Shown: positions 56,526-64,000 of the stretch, piece after piece
How positions within the stretch are numbered: the stretch's first letter is position 1
Layout: every line of letters begins with the position of its first letter
From: Longibacter salinarum
Lineage (GTDB): Bacteria; Bacteroidota; Rhodothermia; Rhodothermales; Salinibacteraceae
NCBI RefSeq assembly: GCF_002554795.1
Contig: NZ_PDEQ01000002.1
Span: 558,001 to 622,000 of the forward strand
DNA: 64,000 nucleotides
Direction of reading: 5' to 3'
Notes under the pieces: model-generated
Told to the model about the DNA's origin: nothing
The model's input: only the letters and a program-made list of their open reading frames with translations
Database searches by the model: none
Made by a program: the position numbers and the translations under genes

Positions 56526-56810
56526 TTACTCAGATGCGGATGCCTCCGTTGAGGCCGTTTCAGATGTCTCGGTCTCACTGGATGACTCAGTCGCCGATGG
56601 ACTTGTAGACGATTTGTCGCCCCCGTTCGATCCGTCCTTGTAGTCTGTAATGTAGAAACCGTCTCCCTTGAAGATAAGTCCGGCGCTGCCTGCAATAATT
56701 CGTTCTACAGGCTGCCCGGTTTCCGGGCATTCTTCGAGCGGTTCATCCGTGATCCGCTGCTTAATTTCGAACTTTGTACCATCCTCGCGGCGGTATACGT
56801 ACGTAGGCAT
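56526..56810 (-). CDS. FmdB-family small protein with degenerate zinc ribbon
   Basis: A 94-residue cytoplasmic protein. It begins MPTYVYRREDGTKFEIKQ, matching the FmdB start MPTYxYxCxxCGxxFE, but the first CxxC is replaced by REDG. The second pair is reduced to one Cys (EECPETGQPV). The rest, RIIAGSAGLIFKGDGFYITD, is conserved. A Ser/Thr/Glu-rich tail of about 35 residues follows. The ATG at 56810 is the family start. Zinc binding in the usual way is unlikely; the role is unknown. Confidence 0.87.
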   Translation of the reverse strand: MPTYVYRREDGTKFEIKQRITDEPLEECPETGQPVERIIAGSAGLIFKGDGFYITDYKDGSNGGDKSSTSPSATESSSETETSETASTEASASE

Positions 56811-57137
56811 GCTGAAGGGGGGAGATCGGTGAAACGGACATATTTCATCGGACACGCGGTTGAAGCGCGAAATCCATCACGTCCCTCTCGCAAAGGATGT
56901 TCCATGCGAAGACCGAGTTCTTAGACTGCCTATATGGCAGAAAACATTCGGGGATCAACTGAAGGCTATTGGAACTCCATTTGGACTGTTTCCGGCTGCG
57001 TGGGGGGCGCGCGGCCTTCTGCACCAGAGGCACTAGCCTGGCCTCGCTGCATCTCCTAAGGCCACGCTACGCCTGCTTCGCATGCCGTGTCAGAGATCGT
57101 CTCGTTCGCGCTCGACGCACAAGCAACTGTTGTAATC
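56811..57137. other. Intergenic stretch upstream of the FmdB-like gene
   Basis: 327 bases with no coding signal, running to the edge of repeat copy B. It should carry the promoter of the FmdB-like gene on the - strand. Confidence 0.45.
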
Positions 57138-57380
57138 GCCCTAGCTACCGAACCGTTTTGATTTCAAACCGGAATGTCTCCATATGTTGGAATGTCTCCA
57201 TATGTTATTGAGAAACGGACGTCGTATGTCTCATACGTCTTGGAAAAGAGGCGTTGTCGAGAAATAACGCACTCACACACTCCAATGCCAACATACGCCC
57301 GTGCATTTCGGAGCAGCCGAGCTGGAAATGCCGAAATGACACACGCTCTAATGAAAGTGTCCGTTCGATACTAGCCTTTA
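57138..57380 (-). repeat. Dispersed MITE-like repeat, copy B
   Basis: The reverse complement of this stretch matches 34913-35144 in at least six ordered blocks, for example TGAAAGTGTCCG (57352-57363), GTCGAGAAAT (57256-57265), ACGTCTTGGAAAAGAGGCGTT (57235-57255), GAGAAACGGAC (57210-57220) and GCCCTAGCTACC (57138-57149). One end coincides with the TAA stop of the transporter gene (57378-57380). It is about 10 bases longer than copy A, partly through an 18-bp tandem duplication at 57171-57206. Confidence 0.78.
57171..57206. repeat. Perfect 18-bp tandem duplication
   Basis: GGAATGTCTCCATATGTT occurs twice head to tail, at 57171-57188 and 57189-57206, within repeat copy B. Copy A has no such duplication, so it appears to be a recent local event. 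Confidence 0.9.
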
Positions 57381-59669
57381 CGCAAGAGCGCTTTCGAGGC
57401 CGGAGTCTCGGACGAAGAGGCACGTAGATTCGGTCGTTTCGACGAGGGCCCTTGAGAATGCGAAGTCGATGTTCGGATCCAGTCCGAAGATGCTGAGGTC
57501 AGACTGCGGTGCATCGCGAACGTGATCACGGAAGTCGCCCGAGCGGACCACAATCTCGGGGTCGGGGATGCGGCCTAGATCCGTCAGCGTGTCCAGGAAC
57601 TCTTGGGCTCGTGCTTCCTCTTTGGGATCGTTCGTCACCGTGAGCACACGTAGACGTGCGTCCCAGTTTTGCGACAGCTTGTACCCGGTGAGAAGGGCCA
57701 GATCCAGGTTGCCGATATCCATCGAGATATTCCATTCGGGACTGCGGTCCCGAATCCAAACGTTGATGGTCTGCTGTTGCCCGAGTGCGGCCCGCGGGTG
57801 GGGGGCATAGAGCATCGTCCCAACCTTCTCACGATCCGCCTCACGGATAATGCGTCGATAGTCCTCCTCCCGGTTCGGCTCCGGCATGCGAAGAAAGACG
57901 ACGTTGGGTCGAAAGAAAGCCCCCCGGAGAGCCTGCATGCCCGCGCTGAGGCCGTCCGCAAATCCACCTGCATCGAGAACGGTGTGGGAAGCGAACACGC
58001 CGCGTTCTCGGAAGGCGCGGGTGAGTGGTTCCAGCGATTGATTGAGATGGTCGCTGTCTTCGTCGGTGATCCCGACGATCTTTACGGAGCCCTGAGGCTT
58101 GGTGACGTGTTCGAGCATCAGAAAGGTGCCTCGGAGGTCGCTCGCATTTTCCACGGGAACGAGCAGGTTGGGCTTCCAGGCACGTTCTTGCATCGTCGGC
58201 AGCTCTGCCACTTTCTTCGCCGCCCATTCCGCTACGGAGACGAACATCCCACTGCGAACGTCCTCGAACGGTGCATCGAGATGTCTCCGCGCCAGCCATC
58301 CGTAGACCGCTATGGTCGCCACGACAGCGATCAGGCTCACGGTCGGGTTGATGATAAACATAGCGAAAAGGGATCCCAGCAGGCCGAGGAGCGACACCCA
58401 GCGAGGAATGCGGAGCTTCGGTCGGAAGCTGACGAGGTCGAGACTCTGCTCGATCAGGACGGCCGCATTAATCATCGCGTACGTGACCAGGAAAAACATC
58501 GTGATGAGCGGAGCGACGGCATTGAGGTCGCGAACCAGAAGCGAGAGAACGATAATGCCGCCGGTAACCCACATCGCGTTCCTCGGCTCGCCATTGTCCG
58601 CGCGACGCGACAGCCAGCTACTCGCTGGGACGACCTCGTGCGCCCCCATGGCCTGCAGGATACGGCCCGCTCCGACGAAGGACGCCAGGGCGGAGGAGAA
58701 GGTTGCGCCCAGAAGCCCTGCAAGCACGGCCGGACTCCAAAATGCCTTTTCCGCCATGACCATGTAGTTCGTCTTCAACTCTTCCGGTGTCGCGGACTTG
58801 GCGAGCCAGATGGCAAGAAATACGTAGATAATGAATGCCACGCCGATCGCAGCAAGCGTGCCGATCGGGATGGCTTTGCGGGGCTCCTTTAAGTCACCGC
58901 TCATGTTCGCCCCGGCCATGATTCCGGTGGTCGCGGGGAAGAAGACGGCAAAGACGATCCAAAATCCCGAACCGTCCCCGGCGGCCGTAGCGAAGTCGCC
59001 CCAGAGTTTTATCTCGCCAAGATCGTACTGCATTGAGCCGGTGCCTGCCGCCAGACCGATCGAGACGAGCGATGCCGCGATGATAGCCATAATCAGGTAC
59101 TGGACGCGGATGGCGAAGTCGGCGCTAACATATGCAATGCCGTAGAGCGTGACGAAAACCGCGGCGTCCACGAGCATAGCGCTATGCCCCGGGAAAATCG
59201 CGAGCCAGCCTTCGCGAAAGCCGAAAATGTACATCGTCACCGCCAGTGCCTGCGAAAGGTAGCGCGGGATCCCCACGCTCCCGCCGACCTCAAGACCGAG
59301 CGACTGCGCGATGACCGCGTACGCTCCACCGGCCCCAATTCGGATGTTCGTCGTGATGGACGACATCGAGAGGGCCGTGCAGAGCGTGATACCGAACCCG
59401 AGGAAGATGATCATCAGCCCGCCGAGAAGCCCGGCATTGCCGATCACCCAGCCTTCCCGGAGGTACATGATGACGCCGAGGATCGTCAGGAGCGTCGGTG
59501 TGAAGACGCCGCCGAACGTCCCAAACTTCTTGCGACCCTTCGTCGGTGTGCTTTCAACGGACGCCTGGACATCCTCTCCGACCGAGATGCCCTCACGACG
59601 ATCGGACGTAGAGGCATTTGAAGCGGTTTGCTCGGACGAGACGGAGCCAGCTGCGTTGGACTCGTTCAT
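57378..59669 (-). CDS. SLC12-like cation-chloride cotransporter / APC-superfamily permease
   Basis: A 763-residue inner-membrane transporter. A Ser/Thr-rich cytoplasmic start of about 45 residues precedes a core of about 12 helices, which begins KKFGTFGGVFTPTLLTILGV and MYLREGWVIGNAGLLGG. This start is characteristic of cation-chloride cotransporters. GAGGAYAVIAQSLGLEVGGS and FPATTGIMAGANMSGDLKEP follow. A C-terminal soluble region of about 260 residues, as in bacterial SLC12-like proteins, ends the chain. In a halophile it could move K+, Na+ and Cl-. An amino-acid substrate cannot be excluded. The ATG at 59669 is preferred over an upstream in-frame Met. Confidence 0.87.
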   Translation of the reverse strand: MNESNAAGSVSSEQTASNASTSDRREGISVGEDVQASVESTPTKGRKKFGTFGGVFTPTLLTILGVIMYLREGWVIGNAGLLGGLMIIFLGFGITLCTALSMSSITTNIRIGAGGAYAVIAQSLGLEVGGSVGIPRYLSQALAVTMYIFGFREGWLAIFPGHSAMLVDAAVFVTLYGIAYVSADFAIRVQYLIMAIIAASLVSIGLAAGTGSMQYDLGEIKLWGDFATAAGDGSGFWIVFAVFFPATTGIMAGANMSGDLKEPRKAIPIGTLAAIGVAFIIYVFLAIWLAKSATPEELKTNYMVMAEKAFWSPAVLAGLLGATFSSALASFVGAGRILQAMGAHEVVPASSWLSRRADNGEPRNAMWVTGGIIVLSLLVRDLNAVAPLITMFFLVTYAMINAAVLIEQSLDLVSFRPKLRIPRWVSLLGLLGSLFAMFIINPTVSLIAVVATIAVYGWLARRHLDAPFEDVRSGMFVSVAEWAAKKVAELPTMQERAWKPNLLVPVENASDLRGTFLMLEHVTKPQGSVKIVGITDEDSDHLNQSLEPLTRAFRERGVFASHTVLDAGGFADGLSAGMQALRGAFFRPNVVFLRMPEPNREEDYRRIIREADREKVGTMLYAPHPRAALGQQQTINVWIRDRSPEWNISMDIGNLDLALLTGYKLSQNWDARLRVLTVTNDPKEEARAQEFLDTLTDLGRIPDPEIVVRSGDFRDHVRDAPQSDLSIFGLDPNIDFAFSRALVETTESTCLFVRDSGLESALA

Positions 59670-59824
59670 GAGACGAGTAGGTTCGGGAGAAACAGCGCGA
59701 TGTATTCGCGAGACAAAGTTTCTCCAACATATGAATGAACACGGTGACGTGTCCAACGACCGGGGAGAAGTGAGAGCCCGGTTTTGTTACTACAACGAGA
59801 TTGGGATTCTCCAGCGGGGAAACG

Positions 59825-59845
59825 GGATAACAGGCGTTGTTATCC
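59825..59845. other. 8-bp hairpin between rlmN and the transporter gene
   Basis: GGATAACA (59825-59832) and TGTTATCC (59838-59845) with a 5-base loop. On the - strand it lies about 30 bases after the rlmN stop and is followed by CGTTTCCCC, a weak terminator sign. It may instead be an operator in front of the transporter. Confidence 0.45.
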
Positions 59846-59875
59846 GTGATTTGAATACAGTCCAGGATTGTGCGT

Positions 59876-60976
59876 TTACTCTTTATTGGCAAGCTGTCCG
59901 CACGCGGCGTCGATATCCTGACCCCGACTCCGACGCACCGTAACGGTCACGCCTTCGCTAATGAGAACCTGAATGAAGTCATCGAGCCGATCTTCGGGCG
60001 TTCGACCGAAGCCGAGTCCATCGACCGGGTTGTACATGATGAGGTTGACCTTGCTCGGCACCCACCGCGTGATCTCTGCGAGCTTTCGGGCATCCTCTTT
60101 GGAGTCGTTGACCCCGTCGAACATGCAGTATTCGTACGTGATCGGGCGGCCGGTATGAGCTGCGTAATACTCGATCGCTTCTTTCAGCGCCGGCAGACTC
60201 GTTTTCTCCGCCTCGTTGATGGGCATGATGGAGCTTCGCTTCTCGTTCGTCGGCGCGTGTAGCGAGACGGCGAGGTGGAAGCGCCGCTCGTCATCGGCGA
60301 TGTCCTTGATCCGACGTGCGAGCCCGACCGTTGACACCGTAATCCGACGCGGCGAAAGGTCGAGGCCTTTCTCGTGCGTCAAAATATCGATGCTCGTCAT
60401 GACGCCGTCGTAGTTGAGAAGAGGTTCGCCCATGCCCATGTAGACGACATTCGAAATGGGTTTGCCAAAATGCTCGAGCGCAGCGTCGTTCATCAGCCGC
60501 ACCTGATCGACGATCCCGCCGGCAGAAATGTTTTCCTGAAAGCCCATCTGGCCCGTCGCACAGAAGGTGCAACCCATCGCGCAGCCAACCTGGCTGGACA
60601 CACAGACGGTCAGACGTCGAGCGTCTCCACGCTCATCAATGTCCGGAATGAGTACCGTCTCCGCCCGGTTACCCGAGGGAAGACGGAAAAGCGCCTTCAT
60701 CGTACCGTCGCCCCCTTTCTGCATCGTGTCCACGTCGAAGCTGTGGATCGTCGCATGCTTCTCCAGAGCCGCACGAAAATCTTTGGGGAGGCTCGTCATT
60801 TCTTCGAAGCTCGCCGCGCCCTTTCCGTACATCCAGTGGAAGAGCTGTCGGCCGCGGTACGCCGGCTGACCGATGGAGGTGACGAACGCCTCCAGGTCAT
60901 CCGTGCCCATCGCTTTCAGGTTCACGCGTCCGTCGTCGGCTTTTGCGTGGTGGGGAATGTGGTCGAGGTCGATCAT
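59876..60976 (-). CDS. rlmN: Dual-specificity RNA methyltransferase RlmN
   Basis: A radical-SAM enzyme that makes 2-methyladenosine at A2503 of 23S rRNA and at A37 of some tRNAs. The 366-residue protein has SQVGCAMGCTFCATGQMGF with the cluster cysteines at 132, 136 and 139, YMGMGEPLLNYDGV, RRITVSTVGL and LAVSLHAPTNEKRSSIMP. The resolving Cys is near the C-terminus (DIDAACGQLA). The ATG at 60976 is used; a TTG 21 bases upstream (60997) is possible. Confidence 0.96.
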   Translation of the reverse strand: MIDLDHIPHHAKADDGRVNLKAMGTDDLEAFVTSIGQPAYRGRQLFHWMYGKGAASFEEMTSLPKDFRAALEKHATIHSFDVDTMQKGGDGTMKALFRLPSGNRAETVLIPDIDERGDARRLTVCVSSQVGCAMGCTFCATGQMGFQENISAGGIVDQVRLMNDAALEHFGKPISNVVYMGMGEPLLNYDGVMTSIDILTHEKGLDLSPRRITVSTVGLARRIKDIADDERRFHLAVSLHAPTNEKRSSIMPINEAEKTSLPALKEAIEYYAAHTGRPITYEYCMFDGVNDSKEDARKLAEITRWVPSKVNLIMYNPVDGLGFGRTPEDRLDDFIQVLISEGVTVTVRRSRGQDIDAACGQLANKE

Positions 60977-61137
60977 CCGGCGTGCTTCCGTTTGCAAAAG
61001 AGGTCGGGCCGAATCGGCGTTTTATCAGGCCCGCGTAGATAATATGTACGTGAGATGACGCGAAAACGTTTGACGTCCGGGACTTTACCCACTCGTGAAA
61101 GAGGCGATCGCGCTCCACGCGTCAGATCCCAGTGGGG

Positions 61138-61920
61138 TCAGTCCGAAAAGAACGGGCGGCGCACAGTCCAGACGGCGACGCCGATCATCAGGACGGCGAA
61201 GCCCAGACTGACCGAGATACTTGTCAGAGGTGAGGCGAGCGTACCGGGAGCAGAGGCGAGGCCGTACATGCCGTGGCGAATACCGCTGACTGCGTACGAC
61301 ACCGGGTTGATCCACACGAGCCACTGTAGAACCGGCGCGGCGCCTTCGTAAGGAAACATGGCACCGGACAGGAACCAGAGCGGCAGCAGGAAGAGATTCA
61401 TCACGGCATGGAAACCGCGCGTGGTATCCATGCGCCATGCGATTGTGAACCCTAGGGCGGTGAACGAGAGGCCCGTGAGCAGGCAGATAGCGAGGATGAG
61501 AATTACGCCGGCTACGTTTGGATAAATCCCAATAAACGGTAGTGCAAGAAGGATAAGAAGTGCCTGCACTGTTGAAAGAATGGTACCGCCGAGCGCATTC
61601 CCAAAGACGAGTGCCGTACGAGGCGTTGGCGCGACCATCACGGCCTGGAGGAATCCGGATGTCCGTTCCTCGACAATGGAGATGGTGGAAAAGATCGCTG
61701 TAAACAGAAGAACCAGGGCGATCACGCCAGGGAACAGAAACTCCACGTAGTCAACGCCTGCTGTCGAGCCGGGCATCTGAAACGTGTCCTGAAATCCGAG
61801 CCCAAGTAGTAGCCAGAAGGCAATCGGCTGGGTGAACGCGCCGAGAAGCCGGCTACGGTCGCGGACGAACTTCAGAATCTCGCGGCCAGTTAGGGCAAAG
61901 ACGGTAGTGAGGGCCTGCAT
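61138..61920 (-). CDS. ABC-2 type transporter permease
   Basis: The membrane subunit of a two-gene ABC exporter. The 260-residue protein has six hydrophobic helices and the family segments RSRLLGAFTQPIAFWLLLGL, EERTSGFLQAVMVAPTPR and LPLWFLSGAMFPYEGAAPVL. It ends soon after SISVSLGFAVLMIGVAVW. The ATG at 61920 gives the normal N-terminus. It lies 49 bases downstream of the ATPase gene on the same strand. The substrate is unknown; the family includes DrrB-like drug or lipid exporters and cytochrome-related exporters. Confidence 0.9.
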   Translation of the reverse strand: MQALTTVFALTGREILKFVRDRSRLLGAFTQPIAFWLLLGLGFQDTFQMPGSTAGVDYVEFLFPGVIALVLLFTAIFSTISIVEERTSGFLQAVMVAPTPRTALVFGNALGGTILSTVQALLILLALPFIGIYPNVAGVILILAICLLTGLSFTALGFTIAWRMDTTRGFHAVMNLFLLPLWFLSGAMFPYEGAAPVLQWLVWINPVSYAVSGIRHGMYGLASAPGTLASPLTSISVSLGFAVLMIGVAVWTVRRPFFSD

Positions 61921-61969
61921 GCGGTGATACGATTTCAGGGCAAGAGAGCGAGGCGCCGCGGTGGACGAT

Positions 61970-62920
61970 TCAGGAGTTGCGCAGCACTCCCTTCGGCTCG
62001 TCGTCCGGCTGTACACCGGCCCGTGAAACGAACACATCTTCCAGTGTTGGCTGCCGGACGGTGGCGCTTCGAATGTGATCTCCGAGCGCCTCGTACAGTG
62101 AGCTGAGAAGCTGCGGTGCGTCTTCGTGGGCGATCTGGAGTGATTCGCCGGCTATGTCCGCTCGAATCCCGAACTGTGACTCGATATGGTCGCGCAGGGC
62201 GGAGGGATCATCGCTTTCAATCCACAACATTTCCCCACCGAGCTCGGCCTTGAGGGCATCCGGTGACCCGTTGGCGACGAGGCGCCCGTTTGCGAGAATA
62301 GCCACCTGATCGCATCGCTCCGCTTCTTCCATCAGGTGAGTGGCAACGAGAAGCGTCGTGCCTTCGTCTTCGCGAAGACGATCGATCGCCTGCCAGAAGG
62401 TGCGCCGTGCCATCGGGTCGAGTCCCGTGGTCGGTTCATCAAGGAGGAGGAGCTCGGGACGGTGCAGCAGTCCGCGAGCGAGATCGACGCGACGCTGCAG
62501 GCCCCCCGAAAGCGTATCGACGCGGTCGTCAGCTCGGTCGTAGACGTCGAAGAGGGTGAGCAAATGTTTGATGCGCTCCTGAAGAGCCTCGCCACGAAGA
62601 CCGTAGAGTGCACCCTGGAATCGCAGGTTTTCGCGGACCGATAGGTTCTCGTCCAGCGCGTAATCCTGAAAGACAGACCCGAGCCGTGCACGAACAGCGG
62701 AGGGTTCATCTGTTGTCGAGAGGCCGAAGACGCTGGCCTGTCCCTCCGAGGGAGGCATCAGGGTTGACAGGATGCGAAAGAGCGTTGTTTTGCCACTTCC
62801 ATTTGGGCCGAGCAGCCCGTGCAATGCACCCTCCTCGATGTGAAGCGAGAGATCGGACAGGGCCTCATGTGAGCCGTAACGGTGGCTCAGGCCCTCGATG
62901 GCGACGGCGGGAGCGGGCAT
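61970..62920 (-). CDS. ABC transporter ATP-binding protein
   Basis: The ATPase partner of the permease at 61138. The 316-residue protein has Walker A GLLGPNGSGKTTLFRIL near residues 35-51, a Q-loop (VFQDYALDENLSVREN), the signature LSGGLQRRVDLARGL, Walker B LLLLDEPTTGLD and the H-loop VATHLMEEAE. The C-terminal 90 residues are a DrrA-like accessory part ending PTLEDVFVSRAG. Its place just after the heme O synthase gene suggests, but does not prove, a role linked to respiratory-chain assembly. Confidence 0.95.
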   Translation of the reverse strand: MPAPAVAIEGLSHRYGSHEALSDLSLHIEEGALHGLLGPNGSGKTTLFRILSTLMPPSEGQASVFGLSTTDEPSAVRARLGSVFQDYALDENLSVRENLRFQGALYGLRGEALQERIKHLLTLFDVYDRADDRVDTLSGGLQRRVDLARGLLHRPELLLLDEPTTGLDPMARRTFWQAIDRLREDEGTTLLVATHLMEEAERCDQVAILANGRLVANGSPDALKAELGGEMLWIESDDPSALRDHIESQFGIRADIAGESLQIAHEDAPQLLSSLYEALGDHIRSATVRQPTLEDVFVSRAGVQPDDEPKGVLRNS

Positions 62921-63101
62921 ATGGGGAAGCGAAGAAGCGGTGGGGGCAGAGAAGCCAGCGAAGCGTAACGATCAAAACGGACCGTCCGGTCGTGAGGTTC
63001 ATGCTGACCTTTCCAATGTTTCGACTACATAGAAGCGATTGGACTGGACGGCACGTCGCATCATGTTCTGCCAGGATGGAATGCATGCAGGCAGGTGCAG
63101 C

Positions 63102-64000
63102 TTATGCAACCAGCCAGTCGATGCCGATGGCGGCGACGAGAACGGGGATGTAGACGATCGACGCTTTGAGGACCCGGCGAGCGGCCTGTCCGGTTTTGGC
63201 TCGGGCGAAATCGATCGTCGTCCACAGAAACCAGATACCCAGCGGTGCAGCGACGGCGAGATAGAGCCAGCCGGCGGTGCTGTAAACGAATGGGGTGACA
63301 CTCGCAACGCAGAGGAGAACCGTAGAGCCGATCATCTGCACGGCGGTTGATGTGCCGCCTGGCTCGAGGACCGGGAGCATGGCGTAATTCCCTCGTGCAT
63401 AGTCCTTTCGATACATCCAGGCGAGCGAAAGGAAGTGGGGCATTTGCCAGAAAGCAAGGATGGCAAATATTGCCCAGCCGCCGGCGCCGAGGTCACCGGT
63501 TGCGGCCGTGTAGCCGCCGAGCGCCGGCAGAGCTCCAGGGATGGTACCGATCACTGTATTCCACTTGGTGGTTCGCTTCAATGGCGTGTAGACGTACACG
63601 TAGAGAACCGCTGTCACCATCGCCAGGAGAGCCGTGAGCGGGTTCACGATGGGGCAGATGATGGCCACGCCCACGCAGACCATTGTTATGCCAACGGGCC
63701 GGGCGGCGGATGCAGAAATTCGGCCATCGGGAATGGGACGGTTCGCCGTCCGTTTCATCTGAGCGTCGTAGCGCTCCTCGATCACATGGTTTAGCATGCC
63801 GACTCCCCCCGCGCAGAGGGCGGTACCTACGAGTGTGACGCCGAGGATGAGGAGGTCGACGGAGTCCGGTGATCCAAGGAGGAAGCCAGCAAGCGCTGAG
63901 ACCGTGACGAGGAACGAGATCTCCGGCTTCGTCAGCTCCAGGTAATCCCGCAGCACGTCTTGCCATGTTCGCTCTTCCGTGGCAACGGCCGAGTGAACGG
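63102..64000 (-). CDS. ctaB: Protoheme IX farnesyltransferase (heme O synthase), 5' end outside window
   Basis: Adds a farnesyl group to protoheme to give heme O for terminal oxidases. A UbiA-type membrane protein with about eight helices. It begins DYLELTKPEISFLVTVSALA and has NHVIEERYDAQMKRTANRPI, the prenyl-diphosphate-binding motif, and YTPLKRTTKWNTVIGTIPGA. A GTG at 63956 could start it, but the frame stays open to the window edge with plausible residues (VATEERTWQD), so the true start is probably outside. Cytochrome oxidase genes are expected beyond the edge. Confidence 0.94.
   Translation of the reverse strand, partial: VHSAVATEERTWQDVLRDYLELTKPEISFLVTVSALAGFLLGSPDSVDLLILGVTLVGTALCAGGVGMLNHVIEERYDAQMKRTANRPIPDGRISASAARPVGITMVCVGVAIICPIVNPLTALLAMVTAVLYVYVYTPLKRTTKWNTVIGTIPGALPALGGYTAATGDLGAGGWAIFAILAFWQMPHFLSLAWMYRKDYARGNYAMLPVLEPGGTSTAVQMIGSTVLLCVASVTPFVYSTAGWLYLAVAAPLGIWFLWTTIDFARAKTGQAARRVLKASIVYIPVLVAAIGIDWLVA

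Noticed and set aside
57669-58892. Long open frame on the + strand opposite the SLC12-like gene
   Set aside because: It is a shadow of the transporter gene; the translation is charged and without motifs, while the - strand frame has clear helices and signatures.
61970-64000. Cytochrome c maturation (Ccm) exporter as identity for the ABC pair next to heme O synthase
   Set aside because: The ATPase is DrrA-like and much longer than CcmA, and the permease is of the ABC-2 type, not CcmB-like in the readable motifs. Only the general ABC exporter call is supported.
1-64000. tRNA, rRNA, CRISPR arrays, prophage or complete insertion sequences
   Set aside because: Looked for by eye in all gaps; no cloverleaf, regularly spaced repeats, integrase or transposase reading frame was recognised. 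A tRNA or CRISPR search program could still find something missed.

Overview
The window looks like chromosome of a halophilic or marine member of the Bacteroidota/Rhodothermota group (Salinibacter-like). The signs are acidic proteins, a SusC/SusD pair, a DUF4783-type protein, an SLC12-like transporter, an OmpA lipoprotein and a perfect Bacteroidota-type -7 box (TAAATTTG) upstream of susC. Genus and species cannot be fixed by reading alone. No rRNA, tRNA, CRISPR array, complete insertion sequence or phage gene was seen.

Region 1 (1-27.3 kb, all + strand) is an extracellular or surface polysaccharide locus. It opens with the 3' part of a CysN-CysC fusion (PAPS synthesis) that ends at a hairpin terminator. 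Next come dTDP-L-rhamnose genes (rfbB, rfbC, rfbD, rfbA), a large outer-membrane export protein with seven SLBB repeats, GDP-L-fucose genes (fcl, gmd), a Wzz chain-length regulator, a Wzx flippase, a sulfotransferase, a GT2 and two GT4 glycosyltransferases, a Wzy-like polymerase/ligase, UDP-GlcNAc 2-epimerase (wecB), a second NDP-sugar epimerase, an initiating phospho-sugar transferase fused to a truncated FlaA1-like half, and a UDP-ManNAc/UDP-GlcNAc dehydrogenase (wecC-like). Together they suggest a Wzx/Wzy-made, possibly sulfated polymer containing rhamnose, fucose and an N-acetyl-hexosaminuronic acid. Two dead genes lie inside the locus: an internally deleted flippase between rfbB and rfbC, and an NDP-sugar epimerase (18500-19303) readable in a single frame through five internal stops.

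Region 2 (27.3-48.9 kb) is mostly housekeeping: a TPR protein and an OmpA-like lipoprotein (- strand), a sugar-nucleotide pyrophosphorylase, mutS2, a 2-hydroxyacid dehydrogenase (- strand), a DUF4783 protein, a very large NtrY-like histidine kinase, a GNAT acetyltransferase, PrxQ/BCP, gatB, a thioredoxin-fold lipoprotein without a CxxC, a small SAM methyltransferase, tpiA and fabH.

Region 3 (49-56.2 kb) is a SusC-SusD-FAS1 unit. Strong hairpins lie between its genes, a true U-tract terminator lies at its end, and a long structured leader lies in front.

Region 4 (56.5-64 kb, - strand) holds an FmdB-like protein that lost most zinc-ribbon cysteines, an SLC12-like cotransporter, rlmN, an ABC-2 permease and ATPase pair, and the start-truncated ctaB/cyoE (heme O synthase).

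A dispersed repeat of about 230-245 bp occurs twice, in opposite orientation, at 34913-35144 and 57138-57380. It is the clearest unexplained element in the window. No obviously new multi-gene system was found. The most unusual items are this repeat, the WecA/FlaA1 fusion, the decayed epimerase, and the FAS1 protein with a haloarchaeal-type C-terminal domain.
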